The notes beneath the pieces are model-generated. The model did not search any database and was not told the DNA's origin. It saw only the letters and a list, made by a program, of their open reading frames with translations. A stretch of DNA of 64,000 bases, from assembly GCA_932294295.1 (NCBI GenBank), contig OW028574.1, positions 32,248,145 through 32,312,144 on the forward strand, given 5' to 3'. The translations under genes and the position numbers were made by a program. The stretch is from Alitta virens. Its lineage: Eukaryota; Annelida; Polychaeta; Phyllodocida; Nereididae. This document shows positions 34,561 to 46,407 of this stretch, piece by piece. The first letter of the stretch is position 1; each line of letters opens with the position of its first letter.

Positions 34561-36228
34561 TTAAAGACAATTGTGTGTATTCAGTTCTACCACTGAGAAT
34601 GCCATGAAATTTTTTTACAAAGTTAAAGCAAGTGTTCTTGTTAAAAATAATAAAAGAAAAATGGGGGGTCACCATAGTTTTAAAAAAGTTGTCTGACAAA
34701 TGCCAATTATCCCAGCATCTTTTAAGAAAAAAAAAAGTATGGGTCACCAGCAATATAATGAAGCTGCAGGACATTAAATGTTTGTACCACTGCATCTGGC
34801 CCCCTGGTGGTAAAAACGAAATTGATTTGATGGTTAGTTCTTGCATATACCCCACAATCAGTTGTATACCACATAGAAAAGCCATGTAGTATAGCCTATG
34901 TGGTATACATGTGTATACTACATGGCTTACCTTACAAGGATGGGAAATGTATACCACATACTTCTATGTATGGCAGGCCAAAGACAAAAAATCTCTTTTT
35001 GCAGCTTAGCGCTTCGCCGTTTAAACTAGCGCCGCCGCTTTAAAACAATATTCGGAGTCACAATTTTACCACCATTCAAAAGATAAAATTGTCAGCTCCC
35101 TAAAACAGTTTGAATTTTTGAAATCGGACAAGAATTAACGATTCCAGGAGCAAAAAACGTAACAGAAAGTCAATGATCTGTTCAGTCCACAGATACAAGC
35201 TATTGTGTGGCTGTGTTGCTATGGGCAACGCCACAGGAGCGTCATCGCTTCAGTAATAAATCTAATAATACTGAACAATAAAACATTTTCTATCCAAATC
35301 TAGTATAAAAAACAATTCTGACAACAAATATTTAACAACTGGTTTGTAAATATCATTTCGTAATTTTTTTTATTAATGTGAAAATGTCCCAGAAAGTTTT
35401 GAGGTGATGACGTTGTTGACAGTTATGCAATGCTCTGATTGGTCAATGGCAAAAATTAATATTCATGAATTTTTTCTATACTGCATGAATGCATAGCCAG
35501 GCAGCTCAACTAAAAGTGAAAATTGTGGGGTATAAATAAGACCCAAGTGGATATGTGGTATATTTTTTTATAATAAATGATATATGGGACATTTTTTACT
35601 GGGTATAACATTATTTTCATTTAAAACGTCCAATTCCGTAACGTCCGAAAATTTTCCGCAACGTCCGATTCCTGAAACGTCCGAAATATGTCTGAAACAT
35701 CCCATTTAATATTTTTTTTATAATTTTTCCAATGTTTGTAGAACAGTCCTTGGAAGAAAGCACACAATGCAGATTCCATTTCTGTAGAGTTAGTATAGCT
35801 GTATGTGACTAAATAAGACACCAAAGGCTTCATTATTTTTGCACTAGTCTAGGACAGTCTTAGGCCATTGACAGATCGGTGAGGAAAACAATACCAGCAG
35901 ACCTTCAAGGTTTCATATCCCCCCTACATTACAGTCAGAGAACAAATTAAGATGATGTCAGCACTTGCATATATATATGATTGAGTGTTTACCTCCTTGA
36001 AGGGGTGTTCCATGATATTCTTCATTGTCCATGCTTGAAAGTGAAAAATTATACTGAAATGCTGCACATACGGACTTTATGGGTTTAGACGTTTCGGTTT
36101 TCGGACGTTTCGACCTGATACCAAGAAAACCATTGCAACGGCGTTTTTCGTAATTCTCACAAGAGGGCGCACTGTATTTCTGACGATCTACACAGTGTGG
36201 TGCTTATGATACCCGCATTTGTCTTTAA
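34561..36228. mobile_element. TTAA-flanked insertion, 1660 bp (34565-36224)
   Basis: TTAA at 34561-34564 and at 36225-36228. Inner ends AGACAATTG and, at the other side inverted, AGACAAATG. The homologous site in copy 1 (about 15632) has a single TTAA in the same context (GTATC-TTAA-...GCCAGGTATTATG), giving an empty-site control. TTAA targets are used by piggyBac and Kolobok elements. No transposase inside, so non-autonomous; superfamily inferred. The interior has repeated AACGTCCG words (35628-35690 and inverted near 36085-36110) and a GTATACCACAT palindromic stretch (34860-34960). Confidence 0.85.
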
Positions 36229-38673
36229 CGACTGGTGCCAGGTATTATGACCTTGAATTTATTGTAGGCCTATCATTTGTACACCAAAAATTTCCCTCAT
36301 TTATAGGTTAGTTGTAAATTGTGGGATCTGAAGAGGGGAAGAAAGACTGATGTCTTCCTGAATTCAGGGCTGCTCTGTGAAAAGACTCTTATCTCACAGT
36401 TCCAATTAATGACCCAAATTATAAATTCATTAACAGAAGACAAAACGCAAGTTCCACAGTTTAATAATTATTATTGGCACATGATATAGCTATTTTACAA
36501 CTTTGAAAAAAACTGTTGTACATAAAGAGGGGCTGCCCTAAGCAATCAGTCAAAATATATGGCAACATACCAGCCAATGTTTCTCACAGACAGCAGCTAA
36601 TATACTGATTACAACCAGTTTGGTTAGTTTCAACCTATTCTCATTTTTGCATAAAGCAAAAATATTCCTGGAAATTGTCAACAAGCAACGAAGTATTCAT
36701 ATTTGTTTAATGTAACCGTTTAATTAAATTAAATACAAGTTTTTTTCTGGCACTTGCCCAGTCAAGCGAGATGTCGTGAAGAAACGGGAGTGGTCGTAGA
36801 GGCAGGCAGTTGGTCTCAAGTGACGAAATATTTGTAATTATTAAAGTTGGTGGAGGAAGTTGTAGTGCAATGGCGAATCTGAGTTCGAAGAAGCCATGCA
36901 GTGATTGGCTGGTAGTGGTCATGTGAACGCTGTTGGCGCGAGAGGCACTGAAGGGTTTTCCAGAAATTGCTTGTTATGCAAAAACCCAGCTGTACATGCA
37001 CCACTGGTTGATTTGCTTAATCATTTGCCTGATTGAGCAAGAGAAGGAATGTTCAGTCACCTATCTACCTCAATGTTCTTTTTGGCACATTTTTAGAGCA
37101 CCAATTGTCCTTGCCTTGTGACTGAAAGAGGTTGCATGTTGCATGTTTAACTGTTGATACTGAAAATCCGATTCCTTTTTTTTTTGGATGCTGTCACATT
37201 CATCAAAGTTGCTCAGTTTCTGCCACCAATTTAGCAATCTGTTGTTTCAATAGTTTTTGCAGGCCCAAGTCACAGCATCCAACAAGAAGTTTCTTTCATC
37301 TGAAACAATAAAACAACAAAGCATTAAGACATATTTCTGTGTAAAATGAGGTCTGTTAAACAATTTTGCATCGGTGTATTGTCCATCAAGCATAAGGAAC
37401 ATCAGGGTCCTTTCATAGCTTCCGTAAATTTCACACGAAAAAAGACTGGATGTGGTGACATCAAATTTGAAAAGAGTTGACCATAGCACTTAGTGAGACA
37501 TGGTTACTCCAATTAAACGCCCTAAAATAACAAGTCTTATGGCATCAAGCCACTTCGTCATTAAAAAATTAGGACACTAACGATTTGATTGCTTAACAAA
37601 CTGATTGACTACAAATTGTAGGAAATACTAATATCATACCAGGTGCAGTGATGACTCTTCAGGATGTTAATGTTCACTGTTCAGTGGGAACAACATAAGC
37701 CTCATACCATTTATTTCATTACGTAATCCAGTGGTCCTCTGTTGTGGAGCTTGATCCACAACTATCACGGAAAATTAAATGAAAAATCTGAATAATCATA
37801 ATAGTATGTAACGGTAAATGATGTGTTCATAACATACCATATATACTACATAAATGTCCACAAAAATTTTAAAAAGTAGAAATAACTGATACTGCATTCA
37901 ATTTTGTCCTTTTCCTTCTATCTTCAATATATAGTGAATAATAGTTAACTGTGTATTTGTTCTTTCAATTTTTATTACTATCTGATTCTGAAAATGTACT
38001 ACTATGACCCATGATAAAAAATAATCATAATTATACACATAGTATATACAATATATTTACATGAATGATAGTTAAGAATCAAATGGTTAGACAAACATAA
38101 AAAATATAAAAAAAGGTAAAAGAAGTTAAAATCATGATGTACATAAAATATCACTTATTTCATTAGCCAAAACCGACCTACATTGTATTAGATCATGGAA
38201 GTGTTATTACAAAATATGATTCTATATCATGTATATATACTTCGACATACCTTAGTATAGATTTTTGCCTGGTTTCTATCTTCTTGATTTCAGGAATAGA
38301 AGAAATTTCAATCTACCTTGCAGTCGACCCGAGTACCTGTAATTTAAATCAAAATGCACTGTTTACTGGGGAGATGTCAACCTGATTTGCATTTGAATGT
38401 TCAGTTTTCAAGGACTTAGTCTTACATTTAATACGTTCATTCTAGCTTCTGTTATACGCCTTCATTATTAATAAATAGTTGGGGATGCACTGTTACTTAG
38501 TGTTAGTTAAATTCAAAAGAGAATCTTTCAGCTGAGTTTGGGGATCAGCTCTGGTTTATGTGAAAACACTAGCTCCTATCCCATCTGAGATGACATCTAG
38601 CTGCACATATTAATTACTTAAATATTTGATTAAACTGTATTTAAAAGTCTTTCTCTAGCATTAATGAAGTATG
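36229..38673. other. About 2.4 kb without recognisable gene
   Basis: AT-rich. A minus-strand open stretch at 37247-37489 has no family signature. No TIR pairs or tandem repeats seen. Confidence 0.35.
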
Positions 38674-38677
38674 AATC

Positions 38678-39040
38678 TGTGGCACTAGCACTGACTAATT
38701 AGGACATGAGATGGTGTTCCTTGGTGATTACTTAGTTAATCTCCAGGTGGCACCAGGTGTCAGTGGAATTAGGACACCTGGTCAGCTGACCTTTTGATCA
38801 ACTGACTGACCTGAATTAGGTCAGACACTTTCCAACAAGAAGCAGCAATGGCAGCCCAAGCAGGGTAAGTGAAATTATGGTATAATTATATTTAAAGGTG
38901 TATAAATATATATGTTGTTGTTCATGGCAGTTTAATTACATGCATTGTTTCTTTGTAATTGCAGGCTGTCATGTCATGCTTGTTAATAGACAATAAAACT
39001 AGTTAAAACCAACTTGGAAGCCTCAGTTGTCAGTGCCACA
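38678..39040 (+). repeat. 5' LTR (363 bp)
   Basis: TGTGGCACTAGC...GTGCCACA. The short inverted ends TGTGGCAC/GTGCCACA are 8 bp. AATAAA at about 38991-38996 could be the R-region polyadenylation signal. It also holds a good splice donor and acceptor 100 bp apart (38865 and 38964). Confidence 0.95.
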
Positions 39041-39056
39041 TGGTAGCAGAGCATGG
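39041..39056 (+). promoter_or_regulatory. Primer-binding site, initiator tRNA-Met
   Basis: TGGTAGCAGAGCATGG directly after the LTR matches the complement of the animal initiator tRNA-Met 3' end with one mismatch (C for G at position 12). Confidence 0.85.
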
Positions 39057-40697
39057 TTGGCCATTCCCCCCCCCTCTACTGAAGAGTGTTGGAGGGCTGT
39101 GCAATTAACAAGTCAACGCGTTGCAAGTTGCAAGGTCCAGGGTGTACAGCCAGCATTTACTGGAAGTGCAAGTTCCGTGTTCCGGTCCAGAGGAGTGTTC
39201 AAGGGCCAAGGACCAGCCAGGACACAGTGGAAGACGTTCCAGGGGCCAGGCCACGATGTGAGCCATGGTCAACGACCTCAGAAGAACAGCAAGGAGCTGC
39301 TATCAACTGATGTTATGGACTTCATGGGACCAATGAACACGACACATGGAGGGACATGCACCACACCAAGGATTCAAGGTTCCAGTAAGAAAAGAACATC
39401 AATTTCTGAAGACACTTGAGGTATGTGCCAAGCAGTCTGCATACAAGCATATATGAACTTTTAATTGATTAATTGCTCATGCATTAAGGTGTCTATGACC
39501 GGACTTTGATATTGGCAATTGATATATTGTGAATTAATTTTGCAACAAATTTTGAGGTGCAATTTGTACTGATTTTGATTGGTTCTTTGCCACAAAATTT
39601 GCTTTTCAATTACATGCTGTTGTGAATTATTTTCATTTGCTACTTCTGCATTGAAAGGTGTAATTCCATTATTGCAACAGGTGTGTAATCATATTATGTG
39701 AAATTATGATATGTTGAATTGTGTTCATTGCAAGGAGTTATTCATTTAAGGATCTACAATTATTTGAAATTGCACAAATTGACAGCTGAGTACATTTATT
39801 TTCTCAAAGTACTGTACTGTACCTTGTTAAGAATTGTTATTGTTTTGGGTGAGCGAGCACAGGGCGAGTGCTGGGGCTCTCCCATAGTTAAGTAGCACAT
39901 ATTTTGACAAGCGTATTATTAATTAGCATTACAGGACTTGAAGTTTGTATAAACTTGACACTTATATTAAGACATTTTAGTAGAATTACAATTGTTTTCT
40001 ATTCTGGTACCTCACTGATATTATTGCATAATATTAGATGTTGAAACAGCATTGTTGCACATTGATGACATTTTGTTGAATGAACTTTGGAAAGACTTTG
40101 CGACATATCTATTATTGAACTCACACTCATGGACTTTTGAGTTGCTGATGGACTTGAAATTATTTCATAATTTATCATGATGTTCAATACATAACATATT
40201 AAATTGCAGTGAGGTGCACATCATTATCGTTATTGTAGGGTACAGTATTGAGTTGTTGACATTATTTTACTATTCAATCCTTGATTGAGCTGCCAGGCCA
40301 TTGATCAATTAATTCCAGAATTTCCCATATCAGTGTGATTAGCATTGCAGTGCCATAACACTAGTTCAAGGAAGTTGAGTAGATTTATTGCCAAAATTGA
40401 ATATAGATTTATTCTAGCATAAGTTCAATTTTACTTCAGTAATTACAACTGAATTTGATACTTGTCAAATTTATTGATTTTGTTCCTGTATGAGACACAC
40501 ACAATTTTAAATTTTATTGATTGATTTTGCATACTTTGCATATTTTGATCAATTGTTAATTGATACTTACAAAGTGGGACATACTGTGTCACCCTTTTTG
40601 TGCATAGTTGGCACATTGTTGATTGGTGCTATCCTATTTTCTGAATGCATCACAGGTTGATGTTTGTTGTTGCAGTACTTCAGTTTTACACATCATC
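39057..40697 (+). other. Retrotransposon leader
   Basis: About 1.6 kb between the PBS and the gag-like ATG, AT-rich after 39420. An open frame at 39027-39419 crosses the LTR/PBS border and has no Gag features. Confidence 0.6.
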
Positions 40698-41543
40698 ATG
40701 AGTGAGAATGGTGAGCTGCGGGATGCTGTAGTCAAGCAACCTGATAAAGAGCTTACATTTATGGATGCTGCATCCGAAGCCAGGTATTGGAAGGATCTTG
40801 TCGAGACTTATCGCAGGGAAGCTAGAAGAGCCTCAGATAGTTAGGTGGAGCAACAATTAGAAAATATTGACCTGCGTACAGAATTGAATGGTCTGAAGAC
40901 TGAACTTGAACACATAAGGTACAGTGTGGGTGCCACTTCAGCCAACATGGATGACAACGTAGCTGCAGGCAGAAGGATGAGTCAGTCAACAGTTGGGGCT
41001 GTAGACTAGAGAGTTGGCTGGCCAGTCCAACGTTATCTCATATATCCAGGGACCAGAAACAGTCCATGCTGAGAGAGCGGTTCTGGAGGGGTTTACGTTC
41101 GGACCTGATGAGGAATGCTTTGCGACACCGCTTTGACAACAAGGCCAAATATGAAGATTTGTTAGTGGTGGCCCGCGAAATAGAGGCAGAGCAGACAACA
41201 ACCACTGGGACTGGGAATGAAAAGAAAGAACAAAAGGGTCCCAAAGCCAAGATTGCCAGCCATTCTGTTCAAGATAAACAGAAGAGGCCGAATCTTCAAG
41301 ACCAGTTGGATCAAATTCTGGCACGACTCACGACACTTTGAGTCCCGTCTTCCGGCAGCAGGACCTACCAAATCTGCGAGAGGGCGAGGTCGCGGAAAGG
41401 GAAACGGTGGTCGAGGACAAACAGATGCTGGTAAGCCAACAGAATCAACTTCACCAGGCGAGAAGAAAACTAGTAGAACATCAGATAAATGCTATAAATG
41501 TGGTCAAACAGGTCATTTTAAGCGTTCGTGTCCATTAAACTAA
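40698..41543 (+). pseudogene. gag, disrupted, with CCHC zinc knuckle
   Basis: ATG at 40698 opens a coiled-coil-like N-terminus (EARYWKDLVETYRREARRAS) stopped at 40842-40844, with further open sequence behind it (ENIDLRTELNGLKTELEHIR). Much of the usual capsid region appears to be missing. After a frame change comes a capsid C-terminal pattern (RERFWRGLRSDLMRNALRHR, YEDLLVVAREIEAE) near 41066-41205, similar to Gag and to PNMA-type domesticated Gags. A basic RGRGRGKGNGGRG stretch and the knuckle CYKCGQTGHFKRSC (41490-41530) close it; stop TAA at 41541. Gag builds the particle and packages RNA; this copy could not without help. Confidence 0.8.
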
Positions 41544-44500
41544 GGCCAACATGTGCCGCGGGACATGCACATGTTGCTAACATTGATCGCCCTAACGCCG
41601 ACAGCAATATTCAAGATCAATTTGTCGGACCACGTTGCACTTCTGCAATTGACATTTTTGGTCACAAGAGTTATTGTTTGGTGGACACTGGGTCTCAGGT
41701 AAGCACAGTTAGCCTTTCATTCTTTGAACAGAAATTACAGCGACACACAGAAATTAAAGATCTTGGGAAATTGATCAACATTGAAGTCGCTGGTGGTCAT
41801 CCGTTACCATACAAAGGGTACATAGAAGCTACAATCAGATTACCAAAATCAGTGTTAGGCTCTCGAGCCGCCTTACAGGTATTACTGTTAATTGTTGATG
41901 AAACATCTTTTAACAAAGATGTACCAGTTTTGTTGGGCACTAATGTCTTAAAACACTGTTTTGATTTGTGTAAGCAACGTTTAGTGCATAAGTTTGGTGT
42001 TGCTGATTTTGCGAAATACCGTGCACCAAAAGCTTGGAAATGTGCATTCCAATGTTTGAATATTCAATTGAATGATGTTAGTTCCGTAACTCATGTTACT
42101 AGTTTGCCAGTCACCTGTAAAAGGGCTGAGACAATTGCTTCGCAGTCTAGTAAGTTTGTTACTTGCACTGTTGCTGATGGTGTTCCCTTACCTTGTCAGA
42201 GTCATGCAATGTTAGTGTCCAGTCACGGTGTGACATTGCCCGGAGGCTTGATTGCTACTCCGATCATCATGGATCAAGTGGACCAAAGCCCACATGTGAT
42301 GCTACAGGTACTCAATCCCAGCAGGATCGATGTCACAATACCTGTTAACACAGTTTTGGCCAAGGCTGAAGAAGTTGTTCTGCAAGTCGCTCAACAACAG
42401 ACTACTTCTTCTGCTGGATCAGTAGCGGATTTATTCGATTTCGCACATCTTTCAAGGGACCGGCGGGGACTTGTCATGCAGATGTTAGAAAGGAATAAAG
42501 AGGCCATTTCTACACACGACTTTGATTTGGGACATGCCAAAGGGCACAGGCATTCAATACAATTGGAGGAGGGTTCAAAACCTTTCAAACAGCCTTATCG
42601 CAGGATACCACCTTCCATGTGAGAGGAAGTACGGCAACATTTGCATCAAATGCTGAAAGCAGGAATTATAGAATCTTCATCCTCGCCATTCGCATCACCC
42701 ATAGTTCTCGTCAGAAAAAAAGATGCATCATTAAGATTCTGCGTCGACTACCGCAAGCTGAATTCTCTTACAGTTCGTGATGCACAAGGGTTACCGAGGC
42801 CACAGGATATCTTCGACCGGTTAGTGGGTGTGAAGTGGTTCACATCCTTGGATTTAAAAAGTGGATATTGGCAAGTGGAGGGTGACCCCACTGACAGGCC
42901 GAAGACTGCTTTTACGGCCGGACCCCTTGGATTTTATCAATTCGTGCGAATGCCTTTCGGTCTTTGTAACGCAGGCGCCACATTCCAGCGAATGATCGAA
43001 TTGTGCATGGGATCGGACAACCTATCTCACTGTCTTCTATATCTTGATGATATAATTGTCTTCGGCAACTCGTTTGAAGATCATCTACAGAAATTGGAGG
43101 GTGTACTCCAGAAGTTGCAACACTGTGGACTCAAAGTCAACCCGAAAAAGTTTGAATTGCTTAAGGACAGGATCAAATATCTTGGTCACTGGGTGACTAG
43201 AGAAGGAGTGGCGACAGACCCCGACAAAGTTGAGGCAGTGAAGAATTGGACGGTACCACAGAATCACCCAGACATAAAGAGATTCTTGGGATTTGCAAGT
43301 TTTTACAGACGATTTATTCCCCAATTCGCACAACAGAGCGAACCTTTGCAACTTCTATTGCGTGGACAAAAGGCCAAAGCAACCAAAGCTAAAGCCAATA
43401 CCAAGTCACAAAGTGCACTTCCCCCGTTCAAGTGGCAGGAGGAACAACAGCAGAGCTTCGAAGCATTGGTGAAAGCTCTCACCACAGCACCTGTTTTAGC
43501 ATATGCTGACTTCACGAAACCATTTGAGTTACACACTGATGCCGCTACGTCTTCCGGACTGGGAGCAGTCCTGTACCAAAAGGATGACCAAGGACGCTTG
43601 CGTTTCATTGCTTATGCAAGTCGTAGCCTCTCGGAGAGTGAACGTCGGTACCCTGCTCATAGGTTAGAGTTCCTAGCCTTAAAGTGGGCAGTGACGGATA
43701 AATTCGCAGACTATCTCAGAGGTTCCAGATTTATTGTCAAGACAGACAATAACCCCTTGACATACGTAATGAAGAGCGCAAAGTTGGACGCCTGTGAACA
43801 ATGGTGGGCAGCCGCTTTATGTGACTATGATTTCGACATACATTACAAACCAGCTGCAAGTCTGACAGATGCAGATGCATTGTCTCGGTTGTCAGGTGAC
43901 ACTTGGAAGAAAATGATTTCTTCTACAATCAGTGCAATATGTCAGGGACATTGTGTACCAGACCTTGCTTCTGCATATGGATCTTCTCCGCCAACAGAAG
44001 TGTGCTTTGCTTCTACAGTGATGGGACACTAGAATGTCGATTCTTGGTTGGAGGCCCAAGAGAAAGATGACACCATTCAGGAAGTGTTGGAAGCATTAGT
44101 TGACCCCAACAAGAGAGTAACTTCAGTATATGGACGGAACATGTTGCGACAGCGCAATAAGTTGCATGTCGGTGAGGATGGACTCCTACAACGTTCCGTA
44201 CAGTTGCACGGGTTAGATGCTACGCAGCTGGTGGTGCCAAGTGGTCTTCAACAGGATGTGCTTTTTCAACTTCATGATCGCATGGGACACCTTGGTGTGG
44301 ACAGAACTTTGGAGCTTCTGCAGGAGAGATTTTACTTCCCCAAGATGGCCGACGTTGTGTCCAAGTACATCAGGCGCTGTTCCACGTGCTTGAGGAGGAA
44401 GTCAAAAGGACATGTAGCACCAATGGGGAAGTTGGAATCTTCAGGCCCCATGGATTTGGTATGCACGGATTTTCTCTCTTTGGAGACAAGTAAGGGTGGA

Positions 44501-45799
44501 TGCTCGAACATTTTAGTTGTCACGGATCACTTCACACGGTACGCACAAGCCGTACCTGCGAAGGACCAAACTGCAAGAACAACTGCTAAGATTCTCCTTG
44601 ATCGTTTTGTCAACCATTACGGGATGCCTGCCCGGTTGCACTCCGATCAGGGACCAAATTTTGAAGCGAAGTTAGTGAAGCAACTTTGTCACTTGTTGGG
44701 TATCTCAAAAACGCACACTACTCCATACCATCCCCAGGGAAATGCTCAAGCTGAGCGCTTTAATGCTACATTACTCAACATGTTATCCTGTCTACCTGAT
44801 GAAGACAAGGCTTACTGGAAAGACCACGTCCAGTATGTAGTCCATGCTTATAACTGCACTCGTCATGAGGCAACTGGATACTCTCCATTTCATTTGATGT
44901 TTGGACGTAAGCCTAGGTTATCAGCAGAGATCATCAGAGGCTTGTCTACAGATTCTAACACTGATTATTTGAAGTATGTGGAAAGTGTTAGGGAGGCCAT
45001 GAAATCTGCATACGAACAAGTTATGAAACAGGCGCAGAAGAAACGTCAGAAAGGAAAGGACGCCTATGACAGGAGAGCAAGAGCTTCTCATTTGGAGATT
45101 GGCGACAGAATTCTGGTAAGGAAAGTTAGTTTTAAGGAAGGACCTCACAAACTTGACCATGTATGGGAGAAAGAAGTTTACAAGGTGATGGGAATTCCTA
45201 AAGATGACTTGCCTGTGTATGATGTCCAAGAAGAGGCCAACCCCAAAGCTAGAATACGTAGACTTCATCGTAATCTGCTTCTGCCTCTTGGATTCATGCC
45301 AGAAACACCAACAGTCATGGGAGAACTACCTAAACCAAAAAGGATTAGGAGGACATTTTCTCCAGTATCGACTCATTCGAACAGTTCTGAGTCATCAGTT
45401 GAGGTGTTAAGGACTACTGGTAAGAGACCACTTACTAGGTCCCAGTCAAGACTTCAAAACTCCATTTCAGTCAATCGATATAAGACAAATGTGAGGCACG
45501 AGATTTTGGAGGAGTCTGAATCTGCGTCAAGTGAAAATGAACCTGAGGACACTGTGATAGATCAGTCACCCCGCAGGAGACTTGATAGAAGTCCCCAAGG
45601 TCCACAGCGACAGCAAGTCCAACTCAGTCCAAATTCTCAAGCCTCAGAACCAGAACATGAGCCAGAGTCAACACCGCCGGTTCGTCGTTCGTCACGTGTT
45701 CGAAGACGACCAGCTTGGCAACTAAGTGGTGAGTATGTCATGCAACAGACAAAAGCTGACCTGTTGCAACAAGTGTTGAAGCAAATAGGAAGTATGTAA
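41522..45799 (+). pseudogene. pol: protease, RT, RNase H, integrase; two in-frame stops
   Basis: One frame, -1 to the gag end, with stops at 42620-42622 (TGA) and 44030-44032 (TAG). Protease: LVDTGSQ (about 41681) and PVLLGTNVL. RT: FCVDYRKLN, LDLKSGYWQV, FVRMPFGLCNAGATFQR, catalytic YLDD at 43040-43051. RNase H: LHTDAATSSGLGAVLYQ, HRLEFLALKW, TDNNPLTYV, ADALSRL. Integrase: zinc finger HDRMGHLGV...CSTCLRRK, catalytic D in CTDF (44468), D in HSDQGP (44645), E in QAERFN (44753), then a chromodomain-free tail with RRLHRNLLLPL and a Ser/Arg-rich end. All catalytic residues are present; only the stops break it. The first stop lies between protease and RT, the second between RNase H and integrase. 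Confidence 0.93.
41534..41540 (+). promoter_or_regulatory. Candidate -1 frameshift site ATTAAAC at the gag stop
   Basis: Gag codons read CCA TTA AAC TAA, so A-TTA-AAC sits in the exact phase of a -1 slippery heptamer just before the stop, and pol is in the -1 frame. The first triplet is not homopolymeric (ATT rather than TTT), so this is a near-match. Confidence 0.4.
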
Positions 45800-46040
45800 T
45801 GTTCATGTTGATCTTGGTTAAAATAACTTGCACATGCACATGATAACATAAGCATCATCTTACTAATGTTATTGTTGTACAATTAATTCATGAATAAAGA
45901 TGTATAATGGTAATACCGTGGACTTATGTTATTATACGTGTATGGTTAGGTCAACATTTAGGTCATACAGGTTATCATAATTCTTGGATTTATAAATGTA
46001 TAAGTTAAGTTGAGGACAACTTCTTTGGGGCCAGGGTGTG

Positions 46041-46403
46041 TGTGGCACTAGCACTGACTAATTAGGACATGAGATGGTCTTCCTTGGTGATTACTTAGTT
46101 AATCTCCAGGTGGCACCAGGTGTCAGTGGAATTAGGACACCTGGTCAGCTGACCTTTTGATCAACTGACTGACCTGAATTAGGTCAGACACTTTCCAACA
46201 AGAAGCAGCAATGGCAGCCCAAGCAGGGTAGGTGAAATTATGGTATAATTATATTTATAGGTGTATAAATATATATGTTGTTGTTCATGGCAGTTTAATT
46301 ACATGCATTGTTTCTTTGTAATTGCAGGCTGTCATGTCATGCTTGTTAATAGACAATAAAACTAGTTAAAACCAACTTGGAAGCCTCAGTTGTCAGTGCC
46401 ACA
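46041..46403 (+). repeat. 3' LTR (363 bp)
   Basis: Near-identical to 38678-39040. A short purine-rich stretch (TTGGGGCCAGGGTGTG) precedes it and may act as the polypurine tract, though it is weak. Confidence 0.95.
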
Positions 46404-46407
46404 AATC

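Larger units (their letters stand above)
32398..34563 (+). repeat. Segmental duplication, copy 2
   Basis: Homologous to 13028-15660 (see there). It is more complete than copy 1: it keeps the middle exon at 33058-33143. Its right end is split by the TTAA insertion 34565-36224 and resumes at 36225-36290 (GCCAGGTATTATG). Confidence 0.8.
38678..46403 (+). mobile_element. Full-length Gypsy-type LTR retrotransposon, 7.7 kb
   Basis: Two 363-bp LTRs (TG...CA) flank a 7-kb interior with PBS, gag, protease, RT, RNase H and integrase in the Gypsy order. The flanking 4-bp duplication AATC (38674-38677 and 46404-46407) marks the insertion. The LTRs differ at about three positions (G/C near 38714/46079, A/G in GTAAGT/GTAGGT, A/T near 38895), so the insertion is young. 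Coding damage: gag is disrupted and pol has two in-frame stops, so the copy is probably not autonomous now. The clade within Gypsy is not resolved. Confidence 0.95.

Noticed and set aside
34848..35545. MITE with TATACCCCACAAT ends
   Set aside because: The two inverted words exist, but their neighbouring GTATACCACAT words are in the wrong relative order for true TIRs; the stretch lies within the TTAA insertion.
37247..37489. Minus-strand 80-codon open frame
   Set aside because: No recognisable motif, no clear splice context and average AT-rich surroundings.
39027..39419. 130-codon open frame at the start of the LTR element
   Set aside because: It begins inside the 5' LTR, runs through the primer-binding site and has no Gag motif; better explained as a chance frame in the leader.
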